From: Shouchella lonarensis
GTDB taxonomy: Bacteria > Bacillota > Bacilli > Bacillales > Bacillaceae_D
Assembly (NCBI RefSeq): GCF_900096965.1
Contig: NZ_FMYM01000006.1
Location: forward strand, 62,001-126,000
Length of the DNA: 64,000 bases
Direction of reading: 5' to 3'
Part shown: in pieces, positions 30,672 through 40,040 of the stretch
Layout: each line of letters starts with the position of its first letter
Position numbering within the stretch: the stretch's first letter is position 1
Notes under the pieces: generated by a model
The model's database searches: none
What the model was told of the DNA's origin: nothing
The model's input: only the letters and a program-made list of their open reading frames with translations
Made by a program: the position numbers and the translations under genes

Positions 30672-31397
30672 ATGGATGTCACACTTAGTATTGCCTTTTT
30701 TGCAGGACTCATCTCTTTTTTCTCACCTTGTGTCTTTCCATTAATGCCAGCATACTTATCGCAACTTACGGGTACAAACGTCGTTGGGCGTGCAGTGATG
30801 GCACCAAGAGCCATCATTTTGTCTCGTAGCCTCGGGTTTATTTGTGGCTTTACGGTCATCTTCTTGTTACTCGGTTTTGCCTCAACATTTATTGGACAGC
30901 TCGTTTTTGGCAACCGGACATTGCTCGCACAAGTAGGTGGGATCATTATCATTTTATTTGGATTACAAACGTCGGGATTGATTTCCATTCGTGCGCTTCT
31001 TTCAAATAAAAGCATACATGTGACACCGAAGCGCGCAGGCAGTTTTTCACAATCACTGTTACTTGGGTTTTTATTCGCTGCAAGTTGGACACCTTGTATT
31101 GGCTTGGCGCTATCTTCCATTCTCGCACTTGCAAGCAACAGTCAAACCGCATGGCAAGGTGCTTTCCTGCTGCTTGTTTATTCTTTTGGCATGGCACTTC
31201 CATTTTTAGCCGTTGCGCTCATGTGGAGTCGATCTTTACATAAAATGAAACGCCTGCATCGTTATTTGCCTGTCATTCAAAGAGTGAGCGGTTATTTTAT
31301 GATCGTGCTAGGCATTCTTCTCGTGAGCGGGCATTTCTCAATTTTGTCGAGCTATCTTGCACGGTTTAATCCGTTTGGCTCTTTATTTGGGATTTAA
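30672..31397 (+). CDS. ccdA: CcdA-type thiol-disulfide transporter
   Basis: 241-residue, six-helix membrane protein that passes reducing power from thioredoxin to the outside for cytochrome c maturation and spore development. The two redox cysteines are in SPCVFPLMPAYL (helix 1, about 20) and SWTPCIGLAL (helix 4). Start at ATG 30672 after AGGAGG; the frame upstream (from 30426) lacks a signal. A TTGTTT/TACACT promoter with extended -10 lies at 30605-30632. Confidence 0.88.
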   Translation: MDVTLSIAFFAGLISFFSPCVFPLMPAYLSQLTGTNVVGRAVMAPRAIILSRSLGFICGFTVIFLLLGFASTFIGQLVFGNRTLLAQVGGIIIILFGLQTSGLISIRALLSNKSIHVTPKRAGSFSQSLLLGFLFAASWTPCIGLALSSILALASNSQTAWQGAFLLLVYSFGMALPFLAVALMWSRSLHKMKRLHRYLPVIQRVSGYFMIVLGILLVSGHFSILSSYLARFNPFGSLFGI

Positions 31398-31440
31398 CAC
31401 ACGTCATTTAAGTCACTAAAAGATACTCACATTTCCCATA

Positions 31441-31483
31441 AAAAAAGCGTTAGAACAGGCTATTTGTTCTAGCGCTTTTTCTT
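31441..31483. terminator. Bidirectional terminator between ccdA and ecsB
   Basis: AGCGTTAGAACA (31446-31457) pairs with TGTTCTAGCGCT (31465-31476), with A and T runs on either side. Confidence 0.85.
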
Positions 31484-31500
31484 CTATCTATAACCATCTC

Positions 31501-32727
31501 TCACCGCACCCGACGATACTTCCCTTTCTTACGGTGAATGAGTGTGTAACTACCATATACGGCAAACAAACTACCTGCAACAAGCATCACACCTGCATGT
31601 AAAAATGCTTGTGTCAACACGATCACGAAACTAAACAAGACGACTTGTACGACAAGCAAGCGCAACACGACCGCTGTTAGTGACGTTTTTGATTCATCCG
31701 CACGTACAGGATATAAATCAACCCACATATTCGTCACATAATGAAACGACAGCGTCGACAACTGCATCATCGTCATATGGATAAATAACAATGCGATCGC
31801 TACTTGCAGCCATCCTGCAGGCACAATATACAGCACAATTCCACCCACAAACAAAAGGCGGACGTACGTCCCAACGTAATCATTCGCACGCAAAAACGTT
31901 CGCGCGTATAAAAATGAATACACCGTTCGCTTTTTCCCGCCAAGGAAAGGGATGATAAAAGAAGCGTACTTTCGTTCACGCACTTGCTGCTGCAGCTGTG
32001 GTACATCAATGAATGCATTGGCAATGCGATAAAAGAACATGAGCATGCTGCTTTCAACCTCAATCAGCCGCGCCCATTTCAACGTATACTTTAACGAGAA
32101 TCCGCGCCAATACAAGACATACAATAACACCATAAACACCAACAAACCAAGTACGAGCCAATACGGTGCTTTTACAAATAATAAGTAAACAGTCACACCA
32201 TTTAATAAAAGTCGCAAACAAATGTGCGAGACACGTTCTCCTTTGCTCGGCAAGCGTTGTTCTTTCCAAACGGCTAATACGTTCCAACTCTTCAATGCGA
32301 GTAACACGACAAGTGCGAGCCAAAAAACAGCCCCTTCGCCAATTCGTGCCGTAAATAGCGGACCTGCTGCCATCATAAGCACAATGATATAGGCCAACTG
32401 CCACAGCATTGAATATCGAACTGCGCGAGCAAAATACGGCTGCATCCGTGCTTCATACGGGAGTAAAAAAACAATATCTGCTTGTTTGACAAACGTACGC
32501 ACACCTCCGGCCGTCAGACGCCACGTAAATAATAATGTTAATAACAAAGCAACAGGGAAATGCTCCGGCATTGTTTCCACAAAACGCTGGTAATAAATCG
32601 TCAAGAAAATAAACAAGAAGTATAGTGAAACAACAAAACCACTATTTAAAATAAAACGTAAGTACCCACGGGCCTCTTTCCAATAATTCGACTTGCGCTC
32701 ATGCCATAATGTCAATGCATCCTTCAT
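31501..32727 (-). CDS. ecsB: ABC transporter membrane subunit EcsB
   Basis: 408 residues, about eight hydrophobic segments. Partner of EcsA, which it overlaps by 4 bases. In B. subtilis EcsAB affects secretion, competence and regulated membrane proteolysis. The sequence is recognisable mostly by order, size and topology (early WHERKSNYWKEARGYLRFILNSG). Confidence 0.88.
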   Translation of the reverse strand: MKDALTLWHERKSNYWKEARGYLRFILNSGFVVSLYFLFIFLTIYYQRFVETMPEHFPVALLLTLLFTWRLTAGGVRTFVKQADIVFLLPYEARMQPYFARAVRYSMLWQLAYIIVLMMAAGPLFTARIGEGAVFWLALVVLLALKSWNVLAVWKEQRLPSKGERVSHICLRLLLNGVTVYLLFVKAPYWLVLGLLVFMVLLYVLYWRGFSLKYTLKWARLIEVESSMLMFFYRIANAFIDVPQLQQQVRERKYASFIIPFLGGKKRTVYSFLYARTFLRANDYVGTYVRLLFVGGIVLYIVPAGWLQVAIALLFIHMTMMQLSTLSFHYVTNMWVDLYPVRADESKTSLTAVVLRLLVVQVVLFSFVIVLTQAFLHAGVMLVAGSLFAVYGSYTLIHRKKGKYRRVR

Positions 32728-33473
32728 GACCGCTCTTCCTTCGTCATTTCAATATAAATATCATCTAATGTCGCCCCTGGTTGTCCAATGGCCTCGCGCA
32801 TGTCAGCAAGCGTCCCTTGTAGCACGACTTTCCCTTGATGCAAAATGACAAACCGATCACAATAGCGCTCAGCGGTAGCCAAAATATGTGTCGACATCAG
32901 TACAGCTGAACCTTGTTCTTTCATTCGTGTGATCCAATTTAAAAATGACTGTATCCCAAGTGGATCCAGACCAACGATAGGTTCATCAACAACGTACAAC
33001 GATGGCTCTGTTAAAAAAGCGCTAATAATCATGACTTTTTGACGCATCCCTTTAGAAAAGTGGCTAGGGTACCAATTTTTCATTCTTGTCATGTTGAATT
33101 CAGCAAGCAGTGCCTCTGCTCGTTTCACAAAAACATCTTCTTCAATTCCATAAGCAACACTTGTTAATTGTAAATGCTCCCAAAGCGTCAACTCATCATA
33201 CAATAATGGGGTCTCTGGAATGTAGGCGAATGAACGACGATATGTATCGCTATCCTCAGAAAACGTACGTCCATCAATCGTCACTTTTCCGCCTTGCGGT
33301 TCCATTAACCCAAGCACATGTTTAATTGTCGTACTCTTCCCAGCACCATTTAAACCAATTAAGGCAACAATTTCTTTTGCTTGTACAGCAAAAGAAACAC
33401 GCTCTAACACTGGCTTCTTCGGAGTATAACCACCAGTCAATTCATCAATCACTAATAAATTCCCCACGCTCAA
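32724..33473 (-). CDS. ecsA: ABC transporter ATPase EcsA
   Basis: 249 residues. Walker A GLNGAGKST (about 43), a signature region read as HFSKGMRQK in place of LSGGQ, Walker B LYVVDEPIVGLDP, and the switch histidine in MSTHIL. Divergent from hit, as in B. subtilis. It powers EcsB. Confidence 0.93.
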   Translation of the reverse strand: MSVGNLLVIDELTGGYTPKKPVLERVSFAVQAKEIVALIGLNGAGKSTTIKHVLGLMEPQGGKVTIDGRTFSEDSDTYRRSFAYIPETPLLYDELTLWEHLQLTSVAYGIEEDVFVKRAEALLAEFNMTRMKNWYPSHFSKGMRQKVMIISAFLTEPSLYVVDEPIVGLDPLGIQSFLNWITRMKEQGSAVLMSTHILATAERYCDRFVILHQGKVVLQGTLADMREAIGQPGATLDDIYIEMTKEERS

Positions 33474-33598
33474 TCACTCCTCGACATCTACTTCCACTCT
33501 AGTGTAGCAAAATATCGTTGATTGCGCACTGTTTATTCATTGCACCACCGGTACGGAACAGGTACACTAGAGAAAATAAAGTGACCGAGGTGAGCGGC

Positions 33599-34033
33599 AT
33601 GCATACAGACTGTATTTTTTGTAAAATTGTTGAAGGAAATGTCCCTGCCACAAAAATTTATGAAGACGACGACACCCTTGCCTTTTTTGATATTTCACAA
33701 GTAACGAAAGGGCACACACTCGTCATTCCAAAAGCACACCATGAAAATATTTACACACTACCGGCCGACAGCGCGGCAAAGCTTTTCTCCGTTGTTCCTA
33801 AGATCGCGACGGCATTAAAGGAAACCTTTCAAGTGCAAGGAATGAATGTATTAAATAACAACGGCGAGAAGGCAGGACAAAGTGTTTTCCATTACCACTT
33901 ACACCTCCTGCCACGCTATGAAGAAAGTGGTTTGTATGGACCGCTTTGGCATACGCAAACGACCACACCTGACTTTGATGCTTTAAAAACTTACGCAACA
34001 GCCATCCGTGCACACATCACTGACAAACCGTAA
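33599..34033 (+). CDS. hit: HIT-family nucleotide hydrolase
   Basis: 144 residues. The zinc-type CIFC motif lies at the N terminus and the histidine triad is HYHLHLLPR (about 98-106). Members hydrolyse nucleotide phosphoramidates or AMP conjugates. Start at ATG 33599 after CCGAGGTGAG; the frame extends upstream without a ribosome site. Divergent from ecsAB. Confidence 0.92.
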   Translation: MHTDCIFCKIVEGNVPATKIYEDDDTLAFFDISQVTKGHTLVIPKAHHENIYTLPADSAAKLFSVVPKIATALKETFQVQGMNVLNNNGEKAGQSVFHYHLHLLPRYEESGLYGPLWHTQTTTPDFDALKTYATAIRAHITDKP

Positions 34034-34049
34034 TCAGTTTTCCACACAA

Positions 34050-34095
34050 AAAACGGGAGCAATGACGCCCTTTTCGCCAATGCTCCCGTTCTTCT
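34050..34095. terminator. Bidirectional terminator after hit
   Basis: AACGGGAGCA (34052-34061) pairs with TGCTCCCGTT (34081-34090). The minus strand has a six-T run, serving the YpmS-like gene. Confidence 0.8.
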
Positions 34096-34700
34096 TATTT
34101 TTCGTCCAGCACTTTCTGAATGGACAGTTCCACACGGTCTCCCGGCAAATCAATCTCTTTCACATACACACCATATGGAAAAAGTGCCTCAATGTTTTGT
34201 AAATGCAACACGAGCGCCTCTTCTTCTGGCAATATTTCAAGCCAATCTGGCCATTCCCCCGTAGCCATAAACATGCGCAGCGCATATTCAGGTGATAATG
34301 ATAATTGACCGGCTGAAAGTGTATGTGCCCGCAACAATAAAGAACCATCCGTTTGGACTTCTGGCGTAAATGTCATGGCGATATCAATGGTTGAAACGAC
34401 GGTATCAATTTCCCCGTAAAAACGAACATCCTCGTCCGTTAATGAAAATTGACCATGCATATCGCCGTCTTGTTTCATCAAATGACCGAGAAATTTATTC
34501 ACTTCTTCCCGCGTGAACGTCATGTCTACGACGGTTTCTGACTCATACTCGCTGGACGGCAGGTGCCCCTCCTGTACCGCAAAGAGACGGCTGAAAAAAA
34601 AGATGACTGTCACCGTAATGACGACTAAGATGGTGCACACAACATAAAATCCATACTGATAAAAACGTCCGTTTTTCTTTTTCTGCTGACGTGATGCCAA
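34095..34700 (-). CDS. YpmS-like membrane-anchored protein (DUF2140)
   Basis: 201 residues. A basic N terminus (ASRQQKKKNGR) and one membrane helix (about 20-40) lead to an extracellular domain with FTREEVNKFLGHL and VYVKEIDLPGDRVELSIQKVL, typical of YpmS. Function unknown; possibly lipid-binding. The start is best read as TTG at 34700, five bases after GAGAGGGTGG; the frame opens at a TTG six codons earlier. Confidence 0.7.
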   Translation of the reverse strand: MASRQQKKKNGRFYQYGFYVVCTILVVITVTVIFFFSRLFAVQEGHLPSSEYESETVVDMTFTREEVNKFLGHLMKQDGDMHGQFSLTDEDVRFYGEIDTVVSTIDIAMTFTPEVQTDGSLLLRAHTLSAGQLSLSPEYALRMFMATGEWPDWLEILPEEEALVLHLQNIEALFPYGVYVKEIDLPGDRVELSIQKVLDEK

Positions 34701-34730
34701 ACAAACCACCCTCTCCAAGAGTCAGAACTC

Positions 34731-34890
34731 CGTCCCAGAAGTCAGATGACCCCGGCTCTCCTCATCCCTACTCCCAGCGTACACAATTTCATGACTAAAA
34801 ATCAAATAAGAAGGATTATCCATTCTGATAACCCTTCTCTAAACCTCTGGCTATTCCGATTCCGGCCTCTCATCTCCGACTTCCGGAAGG
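34731..34890. repeat. GGAAGTC-type degenerate repeats downstream of the yjcZ pair
   Basis: CCAGAAGTCAGATG (34735-34748) and a stretch at 34849-34890 (CCGATTCCGGCC ... CCGACTTCCGG) resemble the units at the nadC 3' end. No gene is seen here. Confidence 0.35.
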
Positions 34891-34936
34891 CTATGTATCA
34901 TGCCACCCAAAGTACTTGGGCGGCATACACTTGAGA

Positions 34937-35032
34937 TTAGCAAATCCACGAAGCTCCAATAATCACAAGTAAGATAAACAAAACTACAAGTAAAGCAAAT
35001 CCATTATAAGAAGCACCAGCAGCATAACTCAC
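34937..35032 (-). CDS. YjcZ-family tiny membrane protein, 31 residues
   Basis: Peptide beginning MSYAAGASYNGFALL and ending in a hydrophobic helix and GASWIC. This is the YjcZ/tiny-TM sporulation family pattern (Gly/Tyr-rich start, LLVVLFILLVIIG helix). GTG start about nine bases after GGAGGATG. Members are often in tandem, as here. Role in the spore unknown. Confidence 0.8.
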   Translation of the reverse strand: MSYAAGASYNGFALLVVLFILLVIIGASWIC

Positions 35033-35097
35033 GAGTGTCATCCTCCTTTGATTATTTCTTTCATTTTTTTCACAAAAGCAACAGGAAGTGCGCCTGC

Positions 35098-35178
35098 CTA
35101 AAAAACCACCACTCCAATAATAACTAGTAAAATGAATATAACAAGGATTAATGCAAGCCCACCTTGGTATCCAGACAT
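35098..35178 (-). CDS. YjcZ-family tiny membrane protein, 26 residues
   Basis: Peptide beginning MSGYQGGLALILV with a single helix ending IIGVVVF. It is the paralogue of the gene 66 bases downstream. ATG behind GGGGGTG. Too short for most gene finders but clear by family pattern. Confidence 0.8.
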   Translation of the reverse strand: MSGYQGGLALILVIFILLVIIGVVVF

Positions 35179-35272
35179 ATGAACACCCCCCTGTGCTTTG
35201 TTACCATATCCTATGCAGCACGAAGAGATAAGTACTGGGCGTTTGCCCTAATTTTTCACTTATACATGATCA

Positions 35273-35301
35273 TTGTTCTCAAAGTACATTTGTGCTATAG
35301 T
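35273..35301 (+). promoter_or_regulatory. SigA promoter of prsA
   Basis: TTGTTC (35273-35278), 17-base spacer, TATAGT (35296-35301); start near 35308, 74 bases before the ATG. Confidence 0.6.
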
Positions 35302-35381
35302 AAAGCTTATGCACATAGAAGAAAGCCTGTTCTACGGTGTGCGTTAAAATTTACTTTGATCTTATTCGAGGAGTGTGCTGC

Positions 35382-36392
35382 ATGAAGAAAACGTTACTCA
35401 CTGCTTTAAGCATTGCGAGCTTAACCCTTTTCACTGCGTGCAATAACGATGCAAGTGACACCGTTCTAACCATTGATGGTGAAAATGTCATTACAAAAGA
35501 TAGCCTTTACGAGGAAGCGAAAAATAACCAACAACTCCAACTCGTTCAAGGTAGTATCTCTCAAGCCCTTTACACTGACTTGCCATTGCGTGCAAGCAAA
35601 GACTTAGACATTTCAAAAGAAGAGATTGACGCTGGTTTTGAAGAGTGGAAAAAAGCAAATCAAATTGAATCAGATGAGAAATTACTTGAATTGCTTAAAG
35701 ACGGTCCGGAAAACTTGAAAACACTTGATGATGTGAAAGACCGCTTTGTCATCCCTAACCTTGCACTAAAACATCTGCAAGCAGAAGGTCTTGATCTATC
35801 TGATGAAGTATTAGAAAAAGAATTCAATGAAAACAAAGAGGAATACGAGCGCGTTGCAGCACGTCATATTTTGGTAGAAGATGAAGAAACAGCCAAAAAG
35901 GTCGTTGATGAATTAAACGATGGGAAAAGCTTTGAAGAAGCTGTCCAAGAGTACTCTATCGATGAAGCAGCGAAACAAGAAAATGGAAACCTCGGTGAAT
36001 TTAACCGTTCGCAAATGGTTCCTGAGTTTAGCGACGCGGCCTTCGATTTAGAGGTAGGCAAAATTAGCGAACCGGTAAAATCTGATCATGGTTTTCACAT
36101 CATCGAAGTGACCGAGCGTCTCGATACATTTGAGGCAAATCGTGATGCAATTGAAACGAAATTCATTGAAGAAAATGGTAAACCGATTCAAACAGTCATA
36201 AAAGAACTGATTGAGAAATACAAAGTCAAGCTTCATGATGACGACTTAAAAGAATTTCTTGATCAAATGACCACCGTCCCTGAAGAAGCTACACCACCAG
36301 CTGACGACGCTGAAGAAAGCAAAGAAGATACAGAGAAAAAAGATGAAGAAAAGAAGGATGAAAAGAAAGACGAAGATAAAAAAGACGAGTAA
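35382..36392 (+). CDS. prsA: PrsA foldase lipoprotein
   Basis: Extracytoplasmic peptidyl-prolyl isomerase that folds secreted proteins and PBPs. 336 residues. A lipoprotein signal (MKKTLLTALSIASLTLFTAC, lipobox LFTAC with Cys20) is followed by an N-terminal SurA-like region and a parvulin domain (about 160-255: ARHILVEDEE, GNLGEFNRSQMVPEF, VKSDHGFHIIEV). A long Lys/Glu/Asp-rich tail ends the protein, longer than usual. Start at ATG 35382 after GAGGAGTG. Confidence 0.95.
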   Translation: MKKTLLTALSIASLTLFTACNNDASDTVLTIDGENVITKDSLYEEAKNNQQLQLVQGSISQALYTDLPLRASKDLDISKEEIDAGFEEWKKANQIESDEKLLELLKDGPENLKTLDDVKDRFVIPNLALKHLQAEGLDLSDEVLEKEFNENKEEYERVAARHILVEDEETAKKVVDELNDGKSFEEAVQEYSIDEAAKQENGNLGEFNRSQMVPEFSDAAFDLEVGKISEPVKSDHGFHIIEVTERLDTFEANRDAIETKFIEENGKPIQTVIKELIEKYKVKLHDDDLKEFLDQMTTVPEEATPPADDAEESKEDTEKKDEEKKDEKKDEDKKDE

Positions 36393-36409
36393 ATTCATTC
36401 TTACCTAAA

Positions 36410-36446
36410 AAAGCAGGTGACCACCATGGATCACCTGCTTCTTTCA
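36410..36446 (+). terminator. Terminator of prsA
   Basis: GCAGGTGA (36413-36420) pairs with TCACCTGC (36431-36438), then TTCTTTC. Confidence 0.7.
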
Positions 36447-36455
36447 TATCATGAG

Positions 36456-36731
36456 TCACTCTTGTCGCGCTTTTTTCCCGCGTGCTTCCTCGAGTCGTTC
36501 CATGTACACTTGCCCTTCCTGTTCAATGCTTTCCTGTTCTACTTCGTTCTCTTCCCTCATCGTTTTCAGCCACATATACCCACTAACGAAAACGCCTGCA
36601 AGCACAGCATATACCCACCACGGACTTTGGACAATAAAGGTACCTAGTGATGTTTGTGTGAGAAGGAACGCAATCACTAAAGCAACTACGGACACTAAGG
36701 CAATCATTTGACTCATTTGATTTGACTTCAT
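36456..36731 (-). CDS. yhaL: YhaL-family sporulation protein
   Basis: 91 residues. Two membrane segments (about 8-28 and 36-56), then WLKTMREENEVEQESIEQEGQ with a charged helix (VYMERLEEARGKK). The PWWVY motif and QEGQ.YMERLEE pattern match YhaL, found between prsA and yhaM in B. subtilis. It has an extra N-terminal helix compared with the ~70-residue B. subtilis protein. Possible role in sporulation; mechanism unknown. Confidence 0.8.
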   Translation of the reverse strand: MKSNQMSQMIALVSVVALVIAFLLTQTSLGTFIVQSPWWVYAVLAGVFVSGYMWLKTMREENEVEQESIEQEGQVYMERLEEARGKKARQE

Positions 36732-36932
36732 CTTCCAATCATCCCTCCAACTATATTTGATCTCCTTGTGTAATAAGGATAACGACGACTATGCCGATGT
36801 TTTCATTCCTTATATAGCTACCCTATGACTTGTCCGGCAGAAGTAGAACGACCATCTAGTGAAATTAAAAGACACGCATACGCCTAGCTATGATATACTG
36901 AAAAACAACTCCGTCATTCAAGAGGTGAAATT

Positions 36933-37895
36933 ATGAAAAAAGGCATTCAGCATGCACGCGCAGGTACCCCTATTGACCACTACTTACTCATCAAAACCGC
37001 CACAAAACAAATTGCTAGTAATCATAAACCTTTCCTTACCCTCATACTAGGAGACCAAACTGGCGAAATAGAGGCAAAGCTATGGGGCATTAACGAAAAA
37101 GATGAAACCACATTTTGTAATAAAACAATGGTACATGTTCGAGGAGAAGTCATTGATTACCGTGGACGTCTACAATTAAAAATTAGCAGCATCCGCCAAG
37201 TGACTGCAGATGATCATGTGAAAATTGAGGACCTTATTCGTACTGCTCCGTTACAAAAAGACGATATGCTTGCGGTCATTAATGAATTTATTTTTGACAT
37301 TCGCAACCCCAATCTTCAACGATTAACAAGGTCATTAATCAAAAAACACGAGCAAGCATTTTTAGAGTCACCTGCAGCAACAAGAAACCATCATGAATTT
37401 ATGTCTGGTCTCGCTTATCACGTTGTCTCTATGTTAAACCTTGCTAAAAGCATTGTTAACCTCTATCCAGATATAGATCAAGACTTGCTTTATGCAGGTG
37501 TCATTTTGCATGACCTTGGCAAAGTAAGAGAACTATCTGGGGCCATTGATACAACATATACGGTAGAAGGAACATTGATTGGTCATATTTCCATTATTGC
37601 TGCTGAAATTGCTGAGACAGCAAAGGAATTACACATAGACGGGGAAGAGGTTGTCGCGTTACAACATCTCGTCCTCAGTCATCATGGGAAAGGGGAGTGG
37701 GGGAGCCCTAAATCACCGATGATTCGTGAAGCAGAAGTCCTTCACCTTATTGATCAATTCGATGCGAGGATTACGATGATGAACGATGCACTCGTGAACA
37801 TTGAACCAGGCCAATTTTCAGAAAGAGTGATGGCACTTGAACAACGCCGTTTTTACAAACCAGCCTTTCAAAAAACACCAGCAGACATATTATAA
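36933..37895 (+). CDS. yhaM: 3'-5' exoribonuclease YhaM
   Basis: 320 residues. N-terminal OB-fold nucleic-acid domain (about 15-95, LGDQTGEIEAKLWGI) and an HD-type phosphohydrolase domain (about 155-285) with HHEFMSGLAYHV, LHDLGKV and HLVLSHHGKGEWGSP. YhaM trims short single-stranded RNA/DNA ends with Mn2+. ATG after AGAGGTG. Ends at a strong terminator. Confidence 0.93.
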   Translation: MKKGIQHARAGTPIDHYLLIKTATKQIASNHKPFLTLILGDQTGEIEAKLWGINEKDETTFCNKTMVHVRGEVIDYRGRLQLKISSIRQVTADDHVKIEDLIRTAPLQKDDMLAVINEFIFDIRNPNLQRLTRSLIKKHEQAFLESPAATRNHHEFMSGLAYHVVSMLNLAKSIVNLYPDIDQDLLYAGVILHDLGKVRELSGAIDTTYTVEGTLIGHISIIAAEIAETAKELHIDGEEVVALQHLVLSHHGKGEWGSPKSPMIREAEVLHLIDQFDARITMMNDALVNIEPGQFSERVMALEQRRFYKPAFQKTPADIL

Positions 37896-37941
37896 ATAGA
37901 CCGGGTGCAGGTATGATCCTGCATCCGGCCTATTTATTTTT
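37894..37941 (+). terminator. Terminator of yhaM
   Basis: AAATAG-CCGG-TGCAGG pairs with CCTGCA-CCGG-CTATTT, then ATTTTT. Confidence 0.85.
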
Positions 37942-37950
37942 ACCATGATG

Positions 37951-39363
37951 TCACTTTTTTTCTACGTTACCCTTTCCTCGTCTACGCTCTTTTTTCTTTT
38001 TCTTTTCCGCCGGTACTTGTTGTGTTGAGGACTGTTTAGGAATTGAAATGGTGAATCGAACGCCGTCTTCTGTATTTTCCACTTGAGCTGTCCCGTGATG
38101 AAGCGTCGCAATTTGTTTGACAATCGCTAGCCCTAAACCGAACTTTCCTTTATTCCCTTTATAAAACGGCTGGAACAACTTCGTCAAATCGTCGTCAATC
38201 GGTTCACCTTGGTTTTCAACAATCAAATCAACCGTCTTTGAACGATCAATTGCGCGAATCGATAAATGACCTGTGGCATAACGAAGACCATTTTCTACTA
38301 AATTCTCCAGTAATACTTCACATTGCTCTAAATCAGCCTGAAGTACAACATCTGCACCACCAACATGAATCGTGACATCGTCACGTTGGTAACGAAAACG
38401 CTCCTCAATTTGGTAAGCCAGTTGTCCAAACAAAAATGTTTGTACTTGCAACTGTTCTTGTTGCATTTGGTCAAGCTTTGTATAATACAACATATCAATG
38501 ACACGACGTTCCATCCGATTTGCCTCTTCAGTAATGACATCCATTGTTTGCTCTAAGCTATCCTTTGGCATCATGCCATCTTTGACGGAAGCAGCATAAC
38601 TTTTAATAACCATAATAGGTGTCTTTAGTTCATGTGACGCATGTTGAATGAACGTCTTTTGTGAACGATCATACCGGTTCAAATTCTTCCTCATTTTTTC
38701 AAATTGAAACGACAATCGTTCAAAGTCGGGATCACCTTCCCAGTGTAAAGCTTCTTGCCAGTTACGATTTGCGATTTGTTCAAGTCGGTGACCGAGCAAC
38801 GCAAGCGGTTGTTTTAAATAGTGCTTTAGCCATATCGCTGGCAATAAACTAAGAACACTTGTTAAAAGGACTAAATAGAGCAACCGTTCCCAAAGACGAT
38901 CAACCATCTCGTCGCGATAGGTATCCCACATAAACGAAACAATATACACTTCATGCTTTAACTCCTGCATGACATAAAACAATGTTTGTCCATCAAACGT
39001 CATTTCATAACGTTGACGCTCTTTTTTTTGGTTTGCCGCATTCTCCATCATTTTCGTAATAATGGGGTCTTGTGTGTCGTCAATTCTCGCCTTGCCCTCT
39101 GGCAACCGCATCAAGAAGTAGCTAATCATTCCTTTTCCTTCTGACGCTTGATGAAAACCATGTTCCCATGGTGCAAGCCTAGAGGAATAATCGACCTCAT
39201 CATTCAGACGCATTTGAATATGATTTTCAATCATGCGATACGTTTCTTCCGTCATCGTTCCTCTAATCGATAAAGGATACACAATCATAATTGACAATGT
39301 GACGAGTACAATGAGCGAGACAAACGCGAGCCAAATGCGGCGCGTCAAATTCATTTTGATCAT
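37951..39363 (-). CDS. cssS: CssS-type secretion-stress histidine kinase
   Basis: 470 residues. Two membrane helices (about 8-30 and 165-185) flank an external sensor of about 130 residues. Then come HAMP, HisKA with HASHELKTPIMVIKS (phospho-acceptor His about 243) and HATPase_c with GLGLAIVKQIATLHHG. A Lys/Arg-rich tail follows. Overlaps its regulator gene by 4 bases. CssRS senses misfolded secreted proteins; the nearby prsA fits this role. Confidence 0.85.
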   Translation of the reverse strand: MIKMNLTRRIWLAFVSLIVLVTLSIMIVYPLSIRGTMTEETYRMIENHIQMRLNDEVDYSSRLAPWEHGFHQASEGKGMISYFLMRLPEGKARIDDTQDPIITKMMENAANQKKERQRYEMTFDGQTLFYVMQELKHEVYIVSFMWDTYRDEMVDRLWERLLYLVLLTSVLSLLPAIWLKHYLKQPLALLGHRLEQIANRNWQEALHWEGDPDFERLSFQFEKMRKNLNRYDRSQKTFIQHASHELKTPIMVIKSYAASVKDGMMPKDSLEQTMDVITEEANRMERRVIDMLYYTKLDQMQQEQLQVQTFLFGQLAYQIEERFRYQRDDVTIHVGGADVVLQADLEQCEVLLENLVENGLRYATGHLSIRAIDRSKTVDLIVENQGEPIDDDLTKLFQPFYKGNKGKFGLGLAIVKQIATLHHGTAQVENTEDGVRFTISIPKQSSTQQVPAEKKKKKERRRGKGNVEKK

Positions 39364-40040
39364 GAACGCAAAACACGGTATCCATAACCGTACAATGTTT
39401 CTACATGCAATCGTGGCATTTTTTTACGGACGCGACGGACAACATCGTCAACTGCACGCGCTGAGCCTATATATTTTCGGTCCCATACCTTCTTCAAAAT
39501 GAATTCACGTGAAAAAGCTTTGCCAATCTCTGATATTAGCAACAATGTGACATCCATCTCTTTTGTTGTCATTTCAATGACCTCATCTTCATTTTCCTTG
39601 TCCACAATGACACGACTCACAGGATCAATGTTATAGCCACTGAGCAACATGTTGTTCACTTCTAACACGCTTGTCCCATACACACGATTCAACAATTTTT
39701 TCGCCCGAATGATGAGCTCTTGTGGCAAAAATGGCTTTGCCAAGTAATCATCGCTCCCCATCTCTAATCCAAGAACACGATCTAAATCTTGATCGCGTGC
39801 CGAAATGAAAATCACGGGTGTATCCGCGCGTTGCTTAATGGCCTTTAACACTTGATAGCCATCTCTTCCAGGCAACATAATATCTAAAACCCATAAATGC
39901 GGTTCATCATTTACAGCTTGCATGGCGTCATGTCCATTCGTAAATACGGTTACTTGCCAACCTTCTTTTTGTAAATACGTCTTAAGCACTTCAGCTAAGT
40001 TTTCTTCGTCTTCAACTAAATATATTTGATATTGTTCCAC
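39360..40040 (-). CDS. cssR: CssR-type response regulator
   Basis: 226 residues, OmpR family: receiver with VEDEE, phospho-acceptor in LWVLDIMLPGRDGY (about 52), FISARDQDLDRVLGLEMGSDDYLAKPF; then a winged helix (SREFILKKVWDRKYIGSARAVDDVV, ETLYGYGYRV). The wording closely matches CssR as I remember it. GTG start behind AAAGGTG. The htr genes usually controlled are not in the window. Confidence 0.87.
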   Translation of the reverse strand: MEQYQIYLVEDEENLAEVLKTYLQKEGWQVTVFTNGHDAMQAVNDEPHLWVLDIMLPGRDGYQVLKAIKQRADTPVIFISARDQDLDRVLGLEMGSDDYLAKPFLPQELIIRAKKLLNRVYGTSVLEVNNMLLSGYNIDPVSRVIVDKENEDEVIEMTTKEMDVTLLLISEIGKAFSREFILKKVWDRKYIGSARAVDDVVRRVRKKMPRLHVETLYGYGYRVLRS

